A DNA stretch of 64,000 bases from Xanthomonas albilineans (GTDB lineage Bacteria > Pseudomonadota > Gammaproteobacteria > Xanthomonadales > Xanthomonadaceae). Where the stretch lies: positions 1 to 64,000 of the forward strand of contig NZ_MDCB01000002.1 of the NCBI RefSeq assembly GCF_002939705.1, given 5' to 3'. The notes under the pieces are model-generated. The model was not told the origin of the DNA. It searched no databases and saw nothing but the letters and a program-made list of their open reading frames with translations. The position numbers and the translations under genes were made by a program. Positions 26,778-36,977 of this stretch are shown here, in pieces (the first letter of the stretch is position 1; every line of letters begins with the position of its first letter).

Positions 26778-28378
26778 GCGGGCAGTGCGCGCGGGCGCTG
26801 TTGCTGCTGGCGGCATGCTGCGCGACGACTGGCGCCGTGCCAGCGTCGCCAGTGGCGCTACGTTCGCGTCAGGTGCAGGCGCTCGGCAATCCGATCCTGG
26901 CCGATGGCCGCGATTACTCTGCCGACCCGGCGCCGCTGGTGGCCGACGGCAAGCTGTACATCATCGCCGGTCGCGACGAAGCGCCACCGGATGTCAACGA
27001 CTTCGTCATCCCGCGTTGGCAACTGCTGGTCACCGACGACGTCGGCCGTGGTCGCTGGACCCATTATCCGGCCTTGCTGCGCCCGGAGCAGGTGTTCGCC
27101 TGGGCGGCGCCGGGGCACGCCTATGCGGCGCAGATCGTGCAGGGCACGGATCGACGTTACTACCTGTATGCCCCGGTGCAAGAAGCGCACTCGCGCAATG
27201 CCGATCCGTTCGCGATCGGCGTGGCGGTGGCCGACAGTCCGCTGGGGCCGTGGCGCGATGCGCATCCGCAAGGGCCGATCCTGTCGCAGTCGCTGCCGGT
27301 GCGCAACACGATTCAGAACATCGACCCGACCGTGTTGGTCGACGACGATGGTCGCGTCTATGTGTATTGGGGCACCTTCGGGAAATTGTTCGGCATCGAA
27401 CTGGAACGCGACATGGTCACGCCGAAGGGGCCGGTGGTCGCGGTGAACACCTTGGATGGATATTTCGAGGCGCCATGGTTGTTCAAGCGTCGTGGTACTT
27501 ACTACATGGCCTACGCCGCCAACAACGCCGGCCTCGGCTCGGCGTGTACGCCGACGCTGTATCACGCTTGCATCGCCTACGGCACCGCGCCATCGCCGCT
27601 GGGGCCGTGGACGTATCGCGGCGTGGTGCTGGATCCGGTGTCCTCGACCACCTCGCACCCCGGCATCGTCCAGTTCAAGGGCCAGTGGTACCTCGTCTAT
27701 CACACCGCCGATGCCAAGGGCGGTGGTCATTTTCGCCGTAGCGTCGCCATCGATGCATTGCAGTGGGACGACAGCGTCACGCCGGCGCGCATGCGCAAGG
27801 TGGTGCCCACGCGCCCGCCCAGGCCAACGCCGTCGCCGTCGCGCAACCTCGCCGCAGCGGCCATCGCCACCGCGTCCAATGGCCCCGCCATTCCGGTGCA
27901 GTACTGGATCGCCGCGCTCAACGATGGCGTGGTGAAGGCGCATCCGTTGCCGCCGCAGATGTGGGGGAGCTGGACCTCGCACAATCCGCCGCAGCAATGG
28001 ATCCAGTACAGCTGGGACGTACCGGTGACCTTGAACGGCAGTCGCATCGTGTTCTTCGCCGACCAGCTCGCCGGCGCCGCCATCGGTGTGGCGCCGCCAC
28101 GCGCCTGGCACCTGGAATACCGCACGCAGGGGCGCTGGTTGCCGGTGCCGGGAGCCAGCCAATACCGATCCGCGCCGGGACGATTCCAGCAGGTCGCCTT
28201 CGCACCGGTGCGCACGCGCTGCGTGCGCGCGGTGTTCGATGCCTCAGGCGATGGCCGCACATATGCCGCGGTGGCGGTGCAGGAGTGGGAAATGCTCGCA
28301 CCGCGAGCGCAGATTTTACCGCCGCGTGCGCCGCCGCACGCGGACGCATCTTGTGATACGAGAGTAGACATGCCATGA
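26774..28378 (+). CDS. GH43 alpha-L-arabinofuranosidase-type glycosidase with C-terminal binding module
   Basis: The 534-residue protein has a signal peptide (ALLLLAACCATTGAVPA) and a five-blade GH43 propeller. The three acidic residues are visible: general base Asp51 in YSADPAPLV, Asp184 in QNIDPTVLVDDDG and acid Glu232 in GYFEAPWLFKR. Residues about 360-515 form a discoidin-like module (MWGSW, WIQYSW, RAWHLEYR, VAVQEWEM) that also occurs in the preceding enzyme. In X. euvesicatoria a GH43 enzyme of an equivalent cluster removes terminal alpha-Ara from Hyp-Ara4, so that role is likely here. Coupled by ATGA to both neighbours. Confidence 0.85.
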   Translation: MSGQCARALLLLAACCATTGAVPASPVALRSRQVQALGNPILADGRDYSADPAPLVADGKLYIIAGRDEAPPDVNDFVIPRWQLLVTDDVGRGRWTHYPALLRPEQVFAWAAPGHAYAAQIVQGTDRRYYLYAPVQEAHSRNADPFAIGVAVADSPLGPWRDAHPQGPILSQSLPVRNTIQNIDPTVLVDDDGRVYVYWGTFGKLFGIELERDMVTPKGPVVAVNTLDGYFEAPWLFKRRGTYYMAYAANNAGLGSACTPTLYHACIAYGTAPSPLGPWTYRGVVLDPVSSTTSHPGIVQFKGQWYLVYHTADAKGGGHFRRSVAIDALQWDDSVTPARMRKVVPTRPPRPTPSPSRNLAAAAIATASNGPAIPVQYWIAALNDGVVKAHPLPPQMWGSWTSHNPPQQWIQYSWDVPVTLNGSRIVFFADQLAGAAIGVAPPRAWHLEYRTQGRWLPVPGASQYRSAPGRFQQVAFAPVRTRCVRAVFDASGDGRTYAAVAVQEWEMLAPRAQILPPRAPPHADASCDTRVDMP

Positions 28379-30768
28379 AATCAAAACGTGAGTCCATGAA
28401 GACGGCGGCTGCCGCACGATGGTTGCAGCAGGCATGGAGGTCGCCGCAGGCGGTCGCCATGGGAGTGCGCGGCTGCCTGATGCTGTTGCTGACGGCAATC
28501 CCCTTGTGGGCGTTGGCGGCCAGCGCTCCCAGCGAGGCCGATTACCGGAACGCGCAGTCCTTGCGCGCACGCTATGCCGCGCTGGTGGATCAGCAACCGT
28601 CCAATCCCGTCTGGGTCGATGGCGAACACTTTCTCTACCGCATTGGCCGGATGCGCGCGGGCAAGGCGCCACGGCAGGACTATCTGCTGGTGGATGTGCG
28701 TAGCGGCGAGCAGCATCCCCTGTTCGATCCGCAGCGGCTGGCCGACGCGCTGACGCACGGCGGGGACGGCACGGTTGCCGCCGACGATCTGGAATTGCGT
28801 CAGGTGAGCATGCGCGCCGATGGCATGCTGTCTTTTGCGCGCGGTACCGCGACACACTGGCGTTGCGATCTGCACGCGTATCGCTGCGAACGGCAGCGCG
28901 ACAGTGCTGCGGAGGCGGAGGATTCCTACGATTTGAACCCGCTACGCCAGGAAGGCCCGGAACATGCGCAATTGTCTCCGGATGGCCGCCAGCGTGCGTG
29001 GGTGGAGCAGGGTAATCTGGTGGTGGAGCGCGCCGATGGCAGCGGCAAGGTTCAGCTCAGCCGCGATGGCGGCAAGGACGACTACTACGCCGCCGACAGC
29101 ATTGCCTGGTCACCGGATTCCAGCCGGCTGGTCGCTTGGCGGGTCACGCCCGCGCCGCCGCACGTGGTGTATTACATCGAATCGGCGCCAGCCGATCAGT
29201 TGCAACCGAAGTTGCATCAACAAGTCTATGCCAAGCCCGGCGATCCACTGGCTGTCATCCGTCCGGTGTTGTTCGAGGTCGCCTCCCGGCGTGCGATCCA
29301 GATCGACAATGCCCTGTTTCCCAATCCGTTCGAGCTCAGCCCGCCACGCTGGCGCGACGATGGCCGCAGCTTCACCTTCGAGTACAACCAGCGCGGCCAC
29401 CAGCTGTATCGAGTGATCGAAGCCGATGGCCACAGCGGCCACACGCGCACCTTGATCGAGGAAACCTCGCCCACCTTCATCGAATATTCCGACCTCAGTG
29501 GCGACCACATCAACGGCGGCAAGCACTTCCGCCAGGATCTGGACGACGGCAAGCAACTCCTGTGGGCCTCCGAGCGCGATGGCTGGGAACACCTGTACCT
29601 GTACGACGGCAAGAGCGGGCGCGTCGTGCGGCAAGTCACGCGCGGGCCGTGGGTGGTGCGCAAGGTCGATCGCGTCGATCAGACGACGCGCCAGGTCTGG
29701 TTCACCGCTTCGGGGATGAACCCTGGCGAGGATCCGTACTACCGCCATGCCTATCGCATCGGCCTGGACGGCGGCGAGCCGGTGGCGTTGACCCCGGAGG
29801 CGTCCGACCACCAGGTGTTCCCATCGCCGGACGGACACTGGTTGCTGGACCTGTATTCGCGTTTGGATCAGGCGCCGGTGCTGGTATTGCGTCGTGGCGA
29901 GGACGGCACGGTGGTGCGCACCATCGCGCATGCCGATATTTCCCGCCTGCTCGCCGCCGGCTGGCAGCCGCCGTTGCCGTTCCATGCGCCCGGGCGCGAC
30001 GGCCACACCGAGATATGGGGCGTGATTCACCGTCCGCAAACACTGGATCTGGCGCACAAGTATCCGGTGGTGGAGGACATTTATGCCGGGCCGCAGGGCT
30101 CGTTCGTGCCGAAGACGTTCACCACGTGGGTCCCAGCGCTGACCGCGCTGGGATTTGCGGTCGCGCAGATCGACGGCATGGGCACCAACAACCGGTCGCG
30201 CGCCTTCCACGACGTAGCCTGGCACAACCTCAAGGATGGCGGTTTTCCCGATCGCATTCTGTGGCACCAGGCCGCTGCGGCCCGTTATCCCTGGTATGCG
30301 ATCGAGGGCGGCATCGGCGTGTTCGGTACCTCCGCCGGCGGTCAGAATGCGCTGGGCGCCCTGCTGTTCCATCCCGAGTTCTACCGCGTTGGCGTGGCCA
30401 ATTCCGGCAGCCACGACAATCGCATGGACAAGATCTGGTGGAACGAGCAGTGGATGGGCTGGCCGATCGGGCCGTGGTACGCGGCCTCGTCCAATGTCGA
30501 CAACGCTTGGCGTTTGCAGGGACATCTGCTGCTGGTGACCGGCGACATGGACCAGAACGTCGATCCGGCCAGTACCTTCCAGGTGGTCGATCGGCTGATC
30601 AAGGCCGGCAAGGAGTTCGATTTGTTGCTGGTGCCCGGTGGCGACCACGGCGCCGGTGGCGCATATGGCGAGCGTCGCTTGTTGGATTTCTTCGTGCGTT
30701 GGATGCAGCACGCGCCGACCCCCGATTGGAACCGTTCGCCCACCACGCAGCGCCCCGGAGATCCGTGA
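28375..30768 (+). CDS. Secreted S9 (DPP4-type) dipeptidyl peptidase, copy 2
   Basis: This 797-residue paralogue of the gene at 12983 has a longer N-terminus with a signal anchor or peptide (CLMLLLTAIPLWALAA), a propeller and the hydrolase domain with Ser653 in GTSAGG, Asp726 in GDMDQNVDP and His758 in PGGDHGAGG. The ATG at 28375 overlaps the GH43 stop, putting a dipeptidyl peptidase into the same operon as a TonB receptor and Hyp-arabinosidases. This strongly suggests one task: stripping sugars and cutting X-Pro/X-Hyp bonds of the same substrate. Confidence 0.92.
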   Translation: MKSKRESMKTAAAARWLQQAWRSPQAVAMGVRGCLMLLLTAIPLWALAASAPSEADYRNAQSLRARYAALVDQQPSNPVWVDGEHFLYRIGRMRAGKAPRQDYLLVDVRSGEQHPLFDPQRLADALTHGGDGTVAADDLELRQVSMRADGMLSFARGTATHWRCDLHAYRCERQRDSAAEAEDSYDLNPLRQEGPEHAQLSPDGRQRAWVEQGNLVVERADGSGKVQLSRDGGKDDYYAADSIAWSPDSSRLVAWRVTPAPPHVVYYIESAPADQLQPKLHQQVYAKPGDPLAVIRPVLFEVASRRAIQIDNALFPNPFELSPPRWRDDGRSFTFEYNQRGHQLYRVIEADGHSGHTRTLIEETSPTFIEYSDLSGDHINGGKHFRQDLDDGKQLLWASERDGWEHLYLYDGKSGRVVRQVTRGPWVVRKVDRVDQTTRQVWFTASGMNPGEDPYYRHAYRIGLDGGEPVALTPEASDHQVFPSPDGHWLLDLYSRLDQAPVLVLRRGEDGTVVRTIAHADISRLLAAGWQPPLPFHAPGRDGHTEIWGVIHRPQTLDLAHKYPVVEDIYAGPQGSFVPKTFTTWVPALTALGFAVAQIDGMGTNNRSRAFHDVAWHNLKDGGFPDRILWHQAAAARYPWYAIEGGIGVFGTSAGGQNALGALLFHPEFYRVGVANSGSHDNRMDKIWWNEQWMGWPIGPWYAASSNVDNAWRLQGHLLLVTGDMDQNVDPASTFQVVDRLIKAGKEFDLLLVPGGDHGAGGAYGERRLLDFFVRWMQHAPTPDWNRSPTTQRPGDP

Positions 30769-31010
30769 GGCCGCAGGTGCGCGCGGGCAGGGCTGTGGGA
30801 CGTTGCGTCCGGCGAGTCGGGATGCAACCGGTTTGCGAACAGGACGCTGCCGCCATCTGTTGATTGCGGTAAAGGCGGCGGATGTCGTTGGCCCGTTCCT
30901 CGTGCGATGAGCGGGAGCGGGTGTTCTGCCGCGCCTGGTCGCGGATGTGGCAATCGTGCCCGGTTTCCATGCCGGATGTTCCTACGCGTCAAGGATCACG
31001 GAGATTTTCA

Positions 31011-34000
31011 ATGAGCGAGATCGTCTGTCGAAACTCCTGTCGTCGCGGCCGTATGGCCCGGTCGTTGCTGTTCGGTGCCATCGTCGCGGCGACGGTGGCG
31101 CTTCCCGCCTTGCATGCGCAGGAATCCAGTGGCGGCCTGTACGGCGCCGTCGGCATGCAAGCGCGCGATGCCGGCGCACAGGTCGTCATCCGCAACGTCA
31201 ACACCAACGCCACGCAGCGCCGCAGGCCCGATGCGTCCGGCAAGTACGCGATCAGCGGGTTGAGTCCGGGGGAGTACGAGATCGCGCTGGTGTCCGGCGA
31301 GCAGACCGTAGCGAGCACACGGGCGGTGGTGCGCCCGGGCAGTTCCACCGCGGTGGCGCAACTGGATGGGCGACAGGCCGCCGCCACCGATCTGGGCGAG
31401 GTCAAGGTCACCGCCAGGGGGATCAACAACGCCACCGACAACACCGCGCCGATCGACGTCAGCACGCCGGAATTGGTGCGGCAATATTCCCAGAACCTAT
31501 TTCGCAAGACCGGCGTGGACACCAGCGGCAACAATGGCACGGGCGGGCCGTACAGCAATCTGCTGACCGCACTCCCGCAGCAATTCATGTCGCAGGTCGC
31601 TTCGCAGCCCTATGGCGGTTCCGGCTACGCGTCTTTCGGCGGCGGTTCCGGCACCGAGACGCGCTATTACGTCAACGAATTCGATACCACCTTCGATTAC
31701 AACGGCGCTGGCGCCAACATGGTGCCAGGGGAGATGATCGGCTACGCCACGGTGATCGCCAATGGCGCTTCGGCCAAGTATTCCAATGCGATGGGCGGCT
31801 CGGTGTCGGCCGCGACAAAGTCGGGTGACAACACCTGGCGTGCCGGTTTTTCCTCCTATATCGTCCCGCCTTACTCGAGGCTGCTCAGGCGCCATACCGA
31901 GGACTATGCGCTGATCGACGCCGACGGCAACAGGACCTGGTTCCTGGAGGGCGGCAGCGCCACCAACGGGCAGCAGCAGACCGCGTTCAACAATACCTTC
32001 TGGGTTTCCGGCCCGCTGGTGCAGGACCGCCTGTTTGTCAATCTGGCCTACCAAGATGCCGAGCCGGCCTCGCGTAGCCGTTATATGTATGGCAGCACGC
32101 TGGGCTATTTCGCGCAGTTCATGCATACCTACCACAACCCCGCAGCGACGCTGACCTGGAACATCACCGAGAATCAGACGCTGGACCTGGTGGTGGCGAG
32201 GAACAAGACCAAGGACTACACCACGATCTGGAAATTGGAGACGCCTGGAGACCCGCAATCGTCGAAGGATTATTTCCGCAACGTGCTGTTCAACATGAAG
32301 GAAGACTTCTACGTCGGACGCTACCGCTGGCACATGAACGACAGCATGGACCTGTCGCTGATGGGGGGCTATTTCACTCATTCCGAGCAGAACCTGTTCA
32401 CAGGCTCGGACATCTTCGCGCAGCGGATCAGTCACGATTCGGCTGGGAAAAACATCTACAACGTGCTCTCCGATGGCTCCCCCGACAGCGAAACTCCTTT
32501 CCAATACTCCAAACGTGGGTTCCGCGCGGACTGGGTCTGGCAACTGGGTGCGCACAAGATCGGCGCGGGTGCCGAGCATTATAGGTTCTACGAAAACAAC
32601 CAAAGCACGTACGGCAAGAGCGGTCACTACACCTACTTCGACTACGCCGTGGCATCGCCGAGCAGAGACGACGTCAGCGGCATCGCCATTCCCGCCAATA
32701 CGCCGTATTTGCGTTCCTTCGTGTCCTATTACGGTGGGCCGCTGACCCAGGTGAATCGTGGTACTTACGTGGAGGATTACTGGCAGGCGCTGGACGATCT
32801 GGTCGTGTATGCGGGCGTGCGCCGCGACAACAATCAGTCGATGCTCGACACCGGTCAGAGGGCATTGAATTTCTGGACCACGTCCCCGCGGTTCGGGCTG
32901 TCGTGGGACGTCAGGGGCGACAGTTCGATGAAGGCCGGTTTTACCTATGGCCTGTACAGCATGGCGGTGCCAGGGGTGATTCTGGACAACGCCCTGAACG
33001 ATTCCATGCAGCAGTACACCTACTACACCTATGCCGGCATCCATGCCGATGGGACGCCGGTCGATCCACGACAGTTCGGCAGCTACACCGTCGTCAGTAA
33101 GGTCTCCGACCCGCGTGTGGTGGCGTCGCGGAACATCAAGACCTCGCAGCAGCAGAACATCGGGCTGTATTTCCAGGACAACGGAACGTTCCCGAATTGG
33201 TCGCAAACGGTTGAGCTGAACTATTCGAACGTCAAGCGTGCGATTTCAGCCTGGCGCGACCTCAGCACGCCGGGCCATGGCAGCGCCGCCGAGCACTACC
33301 TGCGATCGTTGGGTGATGCAGATCCTCACATCGATAACGTCGTGCTGGTCAATCCGGGGCGGGATATCGTCCTGACCAACGACTTCGATCACGACGGCAC
33401 GCTGAAAACCGTTGTCATTCCGGCCTGGGCCTCGGGCTTGCCCAAGCCCAAGCGCAAGGCGTATACCTTCGTCGCCGAGATGGTCCATCCGGAAACCCCG
33501 GAGCAGCCCTTCTTTCTACAGGCGAGCTACACCTGGAAGCATGTCTGGGGCAATTACGAAGGCTATTACGCCGAAGGCGACCCGGCCAGCAATATGCTCG
33601 GATCGCAGGTCTTCCAATACGCCGCGCTGACCCATGGGGCGAGCGGCAACCTGCCGCAGGACATCCGCCACGCGTTTGTGCTCAATACCGCGCATACGTT
33701 TGGCAGTAGCGGATTCAGCGCCGGACTGGGGGTGAACTGGCAGAGCGGTGCGAACAAATCCTGTTATTCGCAGTATCCCATCCTGACCGATGCCGCCAGC
33801 ACCGCGGGCGAACATGCCTATTACTGTGGGGGCGTCGCGGTGAGTCGCGGCAGTCTGGGGCGCTTGCCGAGCTGGTGGCTACTCAACGCCAATACCGCCT
33901 GGGAGCATGCCTGGGGGCCGCACCGGCTGCGCCTGGAGTTCAACATCGGCAATCTCCTGAACAAGCAAACGCTTGTATTCGTCGACCCGTATTACGGTTA

Positions 34001-34100
34001 CTACAACGGCTCGACCCTGGTCAGAGAGAACCGGTACGACGGGCACGCCTACCTGGCACCGCGATCGGCAAGCTTTGCGATCCGTTATAACTGGAATTGA
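31011..34100 (+). CDS. TonB-dependent receptor 2 (Oar-like, with carboxypeptidase-regulatory-like domain)
   Basis: The 1,029-residue protein has a signal peptide (SLLFGAIVAATVALPALHAQ), a CarboxypepD_reg-like Ig domain (about 35-115, VVIRNVNTNATQRRRPDASGK, YAISGLSPGEYEIAL), a plug domain and a barrel ending FAIRYNWN. This Oar-like type differs from receptors 1 and 3 and often serves peptides or large oligosaccharides. The ATG at 31011 follows a CACGGAG ribosome site. The copies of the shared element were not found in the 242 bp upstream; it could be read from the preceding operon or from its own promoter. Confidence 0.9.
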   Translation: MSEIVCRNSCRRGRMARSLLFGAIVAATVALPALHAQESSGGLYGAVGMQARDAGAQVVIRNVNTNATQRRRPDASGKYAISGLSPGEYEIALVSGEQTVASTRAVVRPGSSTAVAQLDGRQAAATDLGEVKVTARGINNATDNTAPIDVSTPELVRQYSQNLFRKTGVDTSGNNGTGGPYSNLLTALPQQFMSQVASQPYGGSGYASFGGGSGTETRYYVNEFDTTFDYNGAGANMVPGEMIGYATVIANGASAKYSNAMGGSVSAATKSGDNTWRAGFSSYIVPPYSRLLRRHTEDYALIDADGNRTWFLEGGSATNGQQQTAFNNTFWVSGPLVQDRLFVNLAYQDAEPASRSRYMYGSTLGYFAQFMHTYHNPAATLTWNITENQTLDLVVARNKTKDYTTIWKLETPGDPQSSKDYFRNVLFNMKEDFYVGRYRWHMNDSMDLSLMGGYFTHSEQNLFTGSDIFAQRISHDSAGKNIYNVLSDGSPDSETPFQYSKRGFRADWVWQLGAHKIGAGAEHYRFYENNQSTYGKSGHYTYFDYAVASPSRDDVSGIAIPANTPYLRSFVSYYGGPLTQVNRGTYVEDYWQALDDLVVYAGVRRDNNQSMLDTGQRALNFWTTSPRFGLSWDVRGDSSMKAGFTYGLYSMAVPGVILDNALNDSMQQYTYYTYAGIHADGTPVDPRQFGSYTVVSKVSDPRVVASRNIKTSQQQNIGLYFQDNGTFPNWSQTVELNYSNVKRAISAWRDLSTPGHGSAAEHYLRSLGDADPHIDNVVLVNPGRDIVLTNDFDHDGTLKTVVIPAWASGLPKPKRKAYTFVAEMVHPETPEQPFFLQASYTWKHVWGNYEGYYAEGDPASNMLGSQVFQYAALTHGASGNLPQDIRHAFVLNTAHTFGSSGFSAGLGVNWQSGANKSCYSQYPILTDAASTAGEHAYYCGGVAVSRGSLGRLPSWWLLNANTAWEHAWGPHRLRLEFNIGNLLNKQTLVFVDPYYGYYNGSTLVRENRYDGHAYLAPRSASFAIRYNWN

Positions 34101-34544
34101 GCCGAGCGTGGCCGGGTTTGCCTCGGTAGCGGCTGGCGCGGCACGTCGCTTCCGACATCGACTGTCAACCTCATGCGGAACGCAGCGCTGGCGAGAACAC
34201 CGCGCAATGCGCTGGGGTCGCGCTTGCGATACCGCACGTTGGGGGCATGCGGTGTCGGTTGCTGGCATGGTCGATGCAGCGCCGAGGAGGCGGACGATGG
34301 TCGGAATTCGTGCCAACTTCCGCATGCATTGCCGCCGTCGCCGACAAGACAGTGCGCTGGTGCGATGGGATAGTCCAAGCAGAGTGCGGGGCGTTGTGCG
34401 GGGTGATGCGCTGTTGCTGTGTCTGGGTCATTCCGAAATGCACGTGCGTCATCCCATCCGTGCCGTGCGGGTGGTCGTCGAGGAGGAGTGCCAGATGCCG
34501 ATGTTGAGCCGTGTATCGTTCGTCAGTCTGGAAGAGGGCGTGCG
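34101..34544 (+). promoter_or_regulatory. Upstream region of the GH127/GH146-GH27 operon
   Basis: These 444 bp carry no convincing gene: open frames exist on both strands but lack homology features and ribosome sites. The region contains element copy D at 34311-34351. A GAAGAGGG stretch at 34531-34538 is the likely ribosome site for the gene at 34545. Confidence 0.5.
34311..34351 (+). promoter_or_regulatory. Putative regulon element, copy D (GH127/GH146-GH27 operon)
   Basis: TGCC-AAC-TTCCGCA (34311-34324), 17 bp, then CGACAAGACA (34342-34351). It differs from the consensus at one of 11 fixed bases in the first half and at the last base of the second. Spacing is identical to copies A-C. It lies 194 bp upstream of the ATG at 34545. 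Confidence 0.55.
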
Positions 34545-36977
34545 ATGAGCAAGACACCCTGGAGCTGCGATGGCGCAATGGGCGATGCCTTCGGGCGTCA
34601 TCGCGATCACGCCGCAGGCGCGGCGCTGGATCCGTCGCGGCGTCGTTTCCTGCAATGGAGCGCGTTGGCGATGGCGGCCGGATTGCTGCGCTTCCCGCAA
34701 GATGCCGCCGCCTCCACCCCCGGCCGGGTGCAGGCATTGCCGCTGCGGCAGGTCACGCTCAAGCCGTCGCTGTTTCTGGATTCGCTGCAAACCAACCGCC
34801 GCTACCTGCTGGAACTGGAGCCGGACCGCCTGCTGCATAACTTCTTGCAGTATGCCGGGTTGCCGCCGAAGGGGGCGGTCTACGGCGGCTGGGAGGGCGA
34901 TACCATCGCCGGGCACACCCTGGGACATTACCTCAGCGCGTTGTCCAAGATGCACGCGCAGACCCGCGATAGCAGCTTGCGCACGCGCATCGACTACATC
35001 GTCGCCGAGTTGGCGCGCGCGCAGGCGCAGGATCCGGACGGCTATGTCGGCGGCTTTACCCGCAAAAACGACAACGGCAAGATCGAAGGCGGCAAGGCAG
35101 TGCTGGAGGATCTGCGCCGCGGCATCATCAAGGGCGGCAAGTTCAATCTCAACGGCAGTTGGTCGCCGCTGTACACCCAACACAAGCTGTTCGCCGGCCT
35201 GCTCGACGCGCATGCATTGGGCGATAACGCGCAGGCGCTGACGGTGCTGGTGAAGGTGGCCGGCTACTTCGCCGGGGTGTTCGACGCGCTCGACCATGCG
35301 CAGATGCAGACCTTGCTGGACACCGAGTTCGGCGGGCTCAACGAATCCTTCATCGAGCTGGGCGCGCGCACCGGACAGGAGCGCTGGATTGCGATCGGCA
35401 AGCGCCTGCGCCACGAGAAGATCATCGATCCGCTGGCGGCCGGGCACGATGTGCTGCCGCACATTCACGCCAATACCCAGGTGCCCAAGTTCATCGGCGA
35501 GGCGCGCCAGTTCGAAGTCGCAGGCGATGCCGATGCGGCGGCGGCTGCGCGCTTTTTCTGGGAGACGGTGACCGCGCACTACAGTTATGTGATCGGCGGG
35601 AATTCGGATCGCGAGTATTTCCAGGAGCCGGACAGCATCGCCGGGTTCCTCACCGAGCAGACCTGCGAGCATTGCAACAGCTACAACATGCTCAAGCTGA
35701 CCCGGCATCTGTACCAATGGACGCCGCAGGCGCGCTATTTCGACTACTACGAACGCACCTTGCACAATCACACGATGGCCGCGCAGCATCCGGCCACCGG
35801 CATGTTTACTTACATGACGCCGATGATCAGCGGTGGCGAGCGCGGGTTTTCCGAGAAATTCGATTCGTTCTGGTGCTGCGTGGGCAGCGGCATGGAGGCG
35901 CATGCGCAGTTCGGCGACGCGATCTACTGGCAGGATGAGGCGGCGTTGTATGTCAACCTGTACATTCCCTCGCGTCTGGATTGGAGCGAGCGCGATCTGG
36001 CGCTGGAACTGGACAGCGGCGTGCCCGAAAACGGCAAAGTGCGTTTGCATGTGCTGCGTGCCGGTGCGCGCGCGCCGCGGCGCCTGCTGTTGCGGGTGCC
36101 CGCCTGGTGCCAGGGACGCTATACGCTGCGTCTCAATGGCAAGCCGCTGCGGCGCACGCCCATCGATGGCTATCTGGCGTTGGAGCGCGACTGGCGCAGT
36201 GGCGACGTGATTGAACTGGAACTGGCGACGCCGCTGCGGCTGGAGCATGCGGCGGGCGATCCCGAGAGCGTGGTGGTGATGCGCGGTCCGCTGGCCTTGG
36301 CCGCCGATCTCGGGCCGGTCAGTACGCCTTACGATGCACCGGATCCGGCGCTGGTGGCGACGGCCGATCCGCTGGCCGGTTTTGTCGAACTGCCGCAGCC
36401 CGGGCATTTCCTCGCCAGCGACACGCAGCCGCCGGGCCTGACCTTCGTGCCGTTCTATGCCCAGTACGAACGGCGCAGTGCGCTGTACTTCAAGCGGATG
36501 CAGCCGGCGCAGTGGGCGCAGGAAGCGGCGCGGCGCGCGCGCCGGCAGGCCGAGCAGGATAGTCTGCGCGCGATTGCGGTGGACATGATCCAGTTCGGCG
36601 ACGAGGCGTCGGAGAAAGCGCACAAACTGCGCAGCGATACCTCCTTCGGTGGCGCCTACCGCCGCCAGCAATGTCGCGATGTGCGCGGCAAGGGTTTCGT
36701 CGAGTTCCAGATGCGTGGTGGTCAACAGCCGTTGGCGCTGCGCCTGCGGTTCTGGGGCAGCGACAAGGGTCGCTTCAATATTTTGGTGAACGGGAAACTG
36801 GCCGTGGAGGTCCAGGTGGAAGGCGGGCAGGTGATCGATTTCGTCGATCGCAACTATTCGCTGCCGCCGGCGTTGACCCGCGATGCCGCGGTGCTGACTT
36901 TTCGCCTGGAACCGCAGCATGGCGATACCGCTGGGCCGTTGTTTGGCGGTTGGCTGATCCCAGCCGCCCGCGCATGA
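34545..36977 (+). CDS. GH127/GH146-type beta-L-arabinofuranosidase
   Basis: The 810-residue protein carries a Tat-like signal (SRRRFLQWSALAMAAG, residues 31-46) and an (alpha/alpha)6 barrel. Zn-binding and catalytic residues of the clan are present: the cluster EQTCEHCNSYNM (371-382) and the Cys pair in SFWCCVGSGMEA (Cys444-Cys445), one of which is the unusual Cys nucleophile. Such enzymes release L-arabinose from Araf-beta1,2-Araf, the disaccharide on extensin hydroxyproline. Length and motif style fit GH146 (the X. euvesicatoria HypBA1 type) better than bifidobacterial GH127. Its stop overlaps the GH27 start. Confidence 0.9.
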   Translation: MSKTPWSCDGAMGDAFGRHRDHAAGAALDPSRRRFLQWSALAMAAGLLRFPQDAAASTPGRVQALPLRQVTLKPSLFLDSLQTNRRYLLELEPDRLLHNFLQYAGLPPKGAVYGGWEGDTIAGHTLGHYLSALSKMHAQTRDSSLRTRIDYIVAELARAQAQDPDGYVGGFTRKNDNGKIEGGKAVLEDLRRGIIKGGKFNLNGSWSPLYTQHKLFAGLLDAHALGDNAQALTVLVKVAGYFAGVFDALDHAQMQTLLDTEFGGLNESFIELGARTGQERWIAIGKRLRHEKIIDPLAAGHDVLPHIHANTQVPKFIGEARQFEVAGDADAAAAARFFWETVTAHYSYVIGGNSDREYFQEPDSIAGFLTEQTCEHCNSYNMLKLTRHLYQWTPQARYFDYYERTLHNHTMAAQHPATGMFTYMTPMISGGERGFSEKFDSFWCCVGSGMEAHAQFGDAIYWQDEAALYVNLYIPSRLDWSERDLALELDSGVPENGKVRLHVLRAGARAPRRLLLRVPAWCQGRYTLRLNGKPLRRTPIDGYLALERDWRSGDVIELELATPLRLEHAAGDPESVVVMRGPLALAADLGPVSTPYDAPDPALVATADPLAGFVELPQPGHFLASDTQPPGLTFVPFYAQYERRSALYFKRMQPAQWAQEAARRARRQAEQDSLRAIAVDMIQFGDEASEKAHKLRSDTSFGGAYRRQQCRDVRGKGFVEFQMRGGQQPLALRLRFWGSDKGRFNILVNGKLAVEVQVEGGQVIDFVDRNYSLPPALTRDAAVLTFRLEPQHGDTAGPLFGGWLIPAARA

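Noticed and set aside
30769-31010. Possible element copy upstream of TonB receptor 2
   Set aside because: No stretch fits both halves; the best (near 30848) matches only part of CCGC and fails in the second half.
34173-34548. Small open frames in the gap before the GH127/GH146-type gene
   Set aside because: No ribosome site or recognisable protein features; the shared element lies across them.
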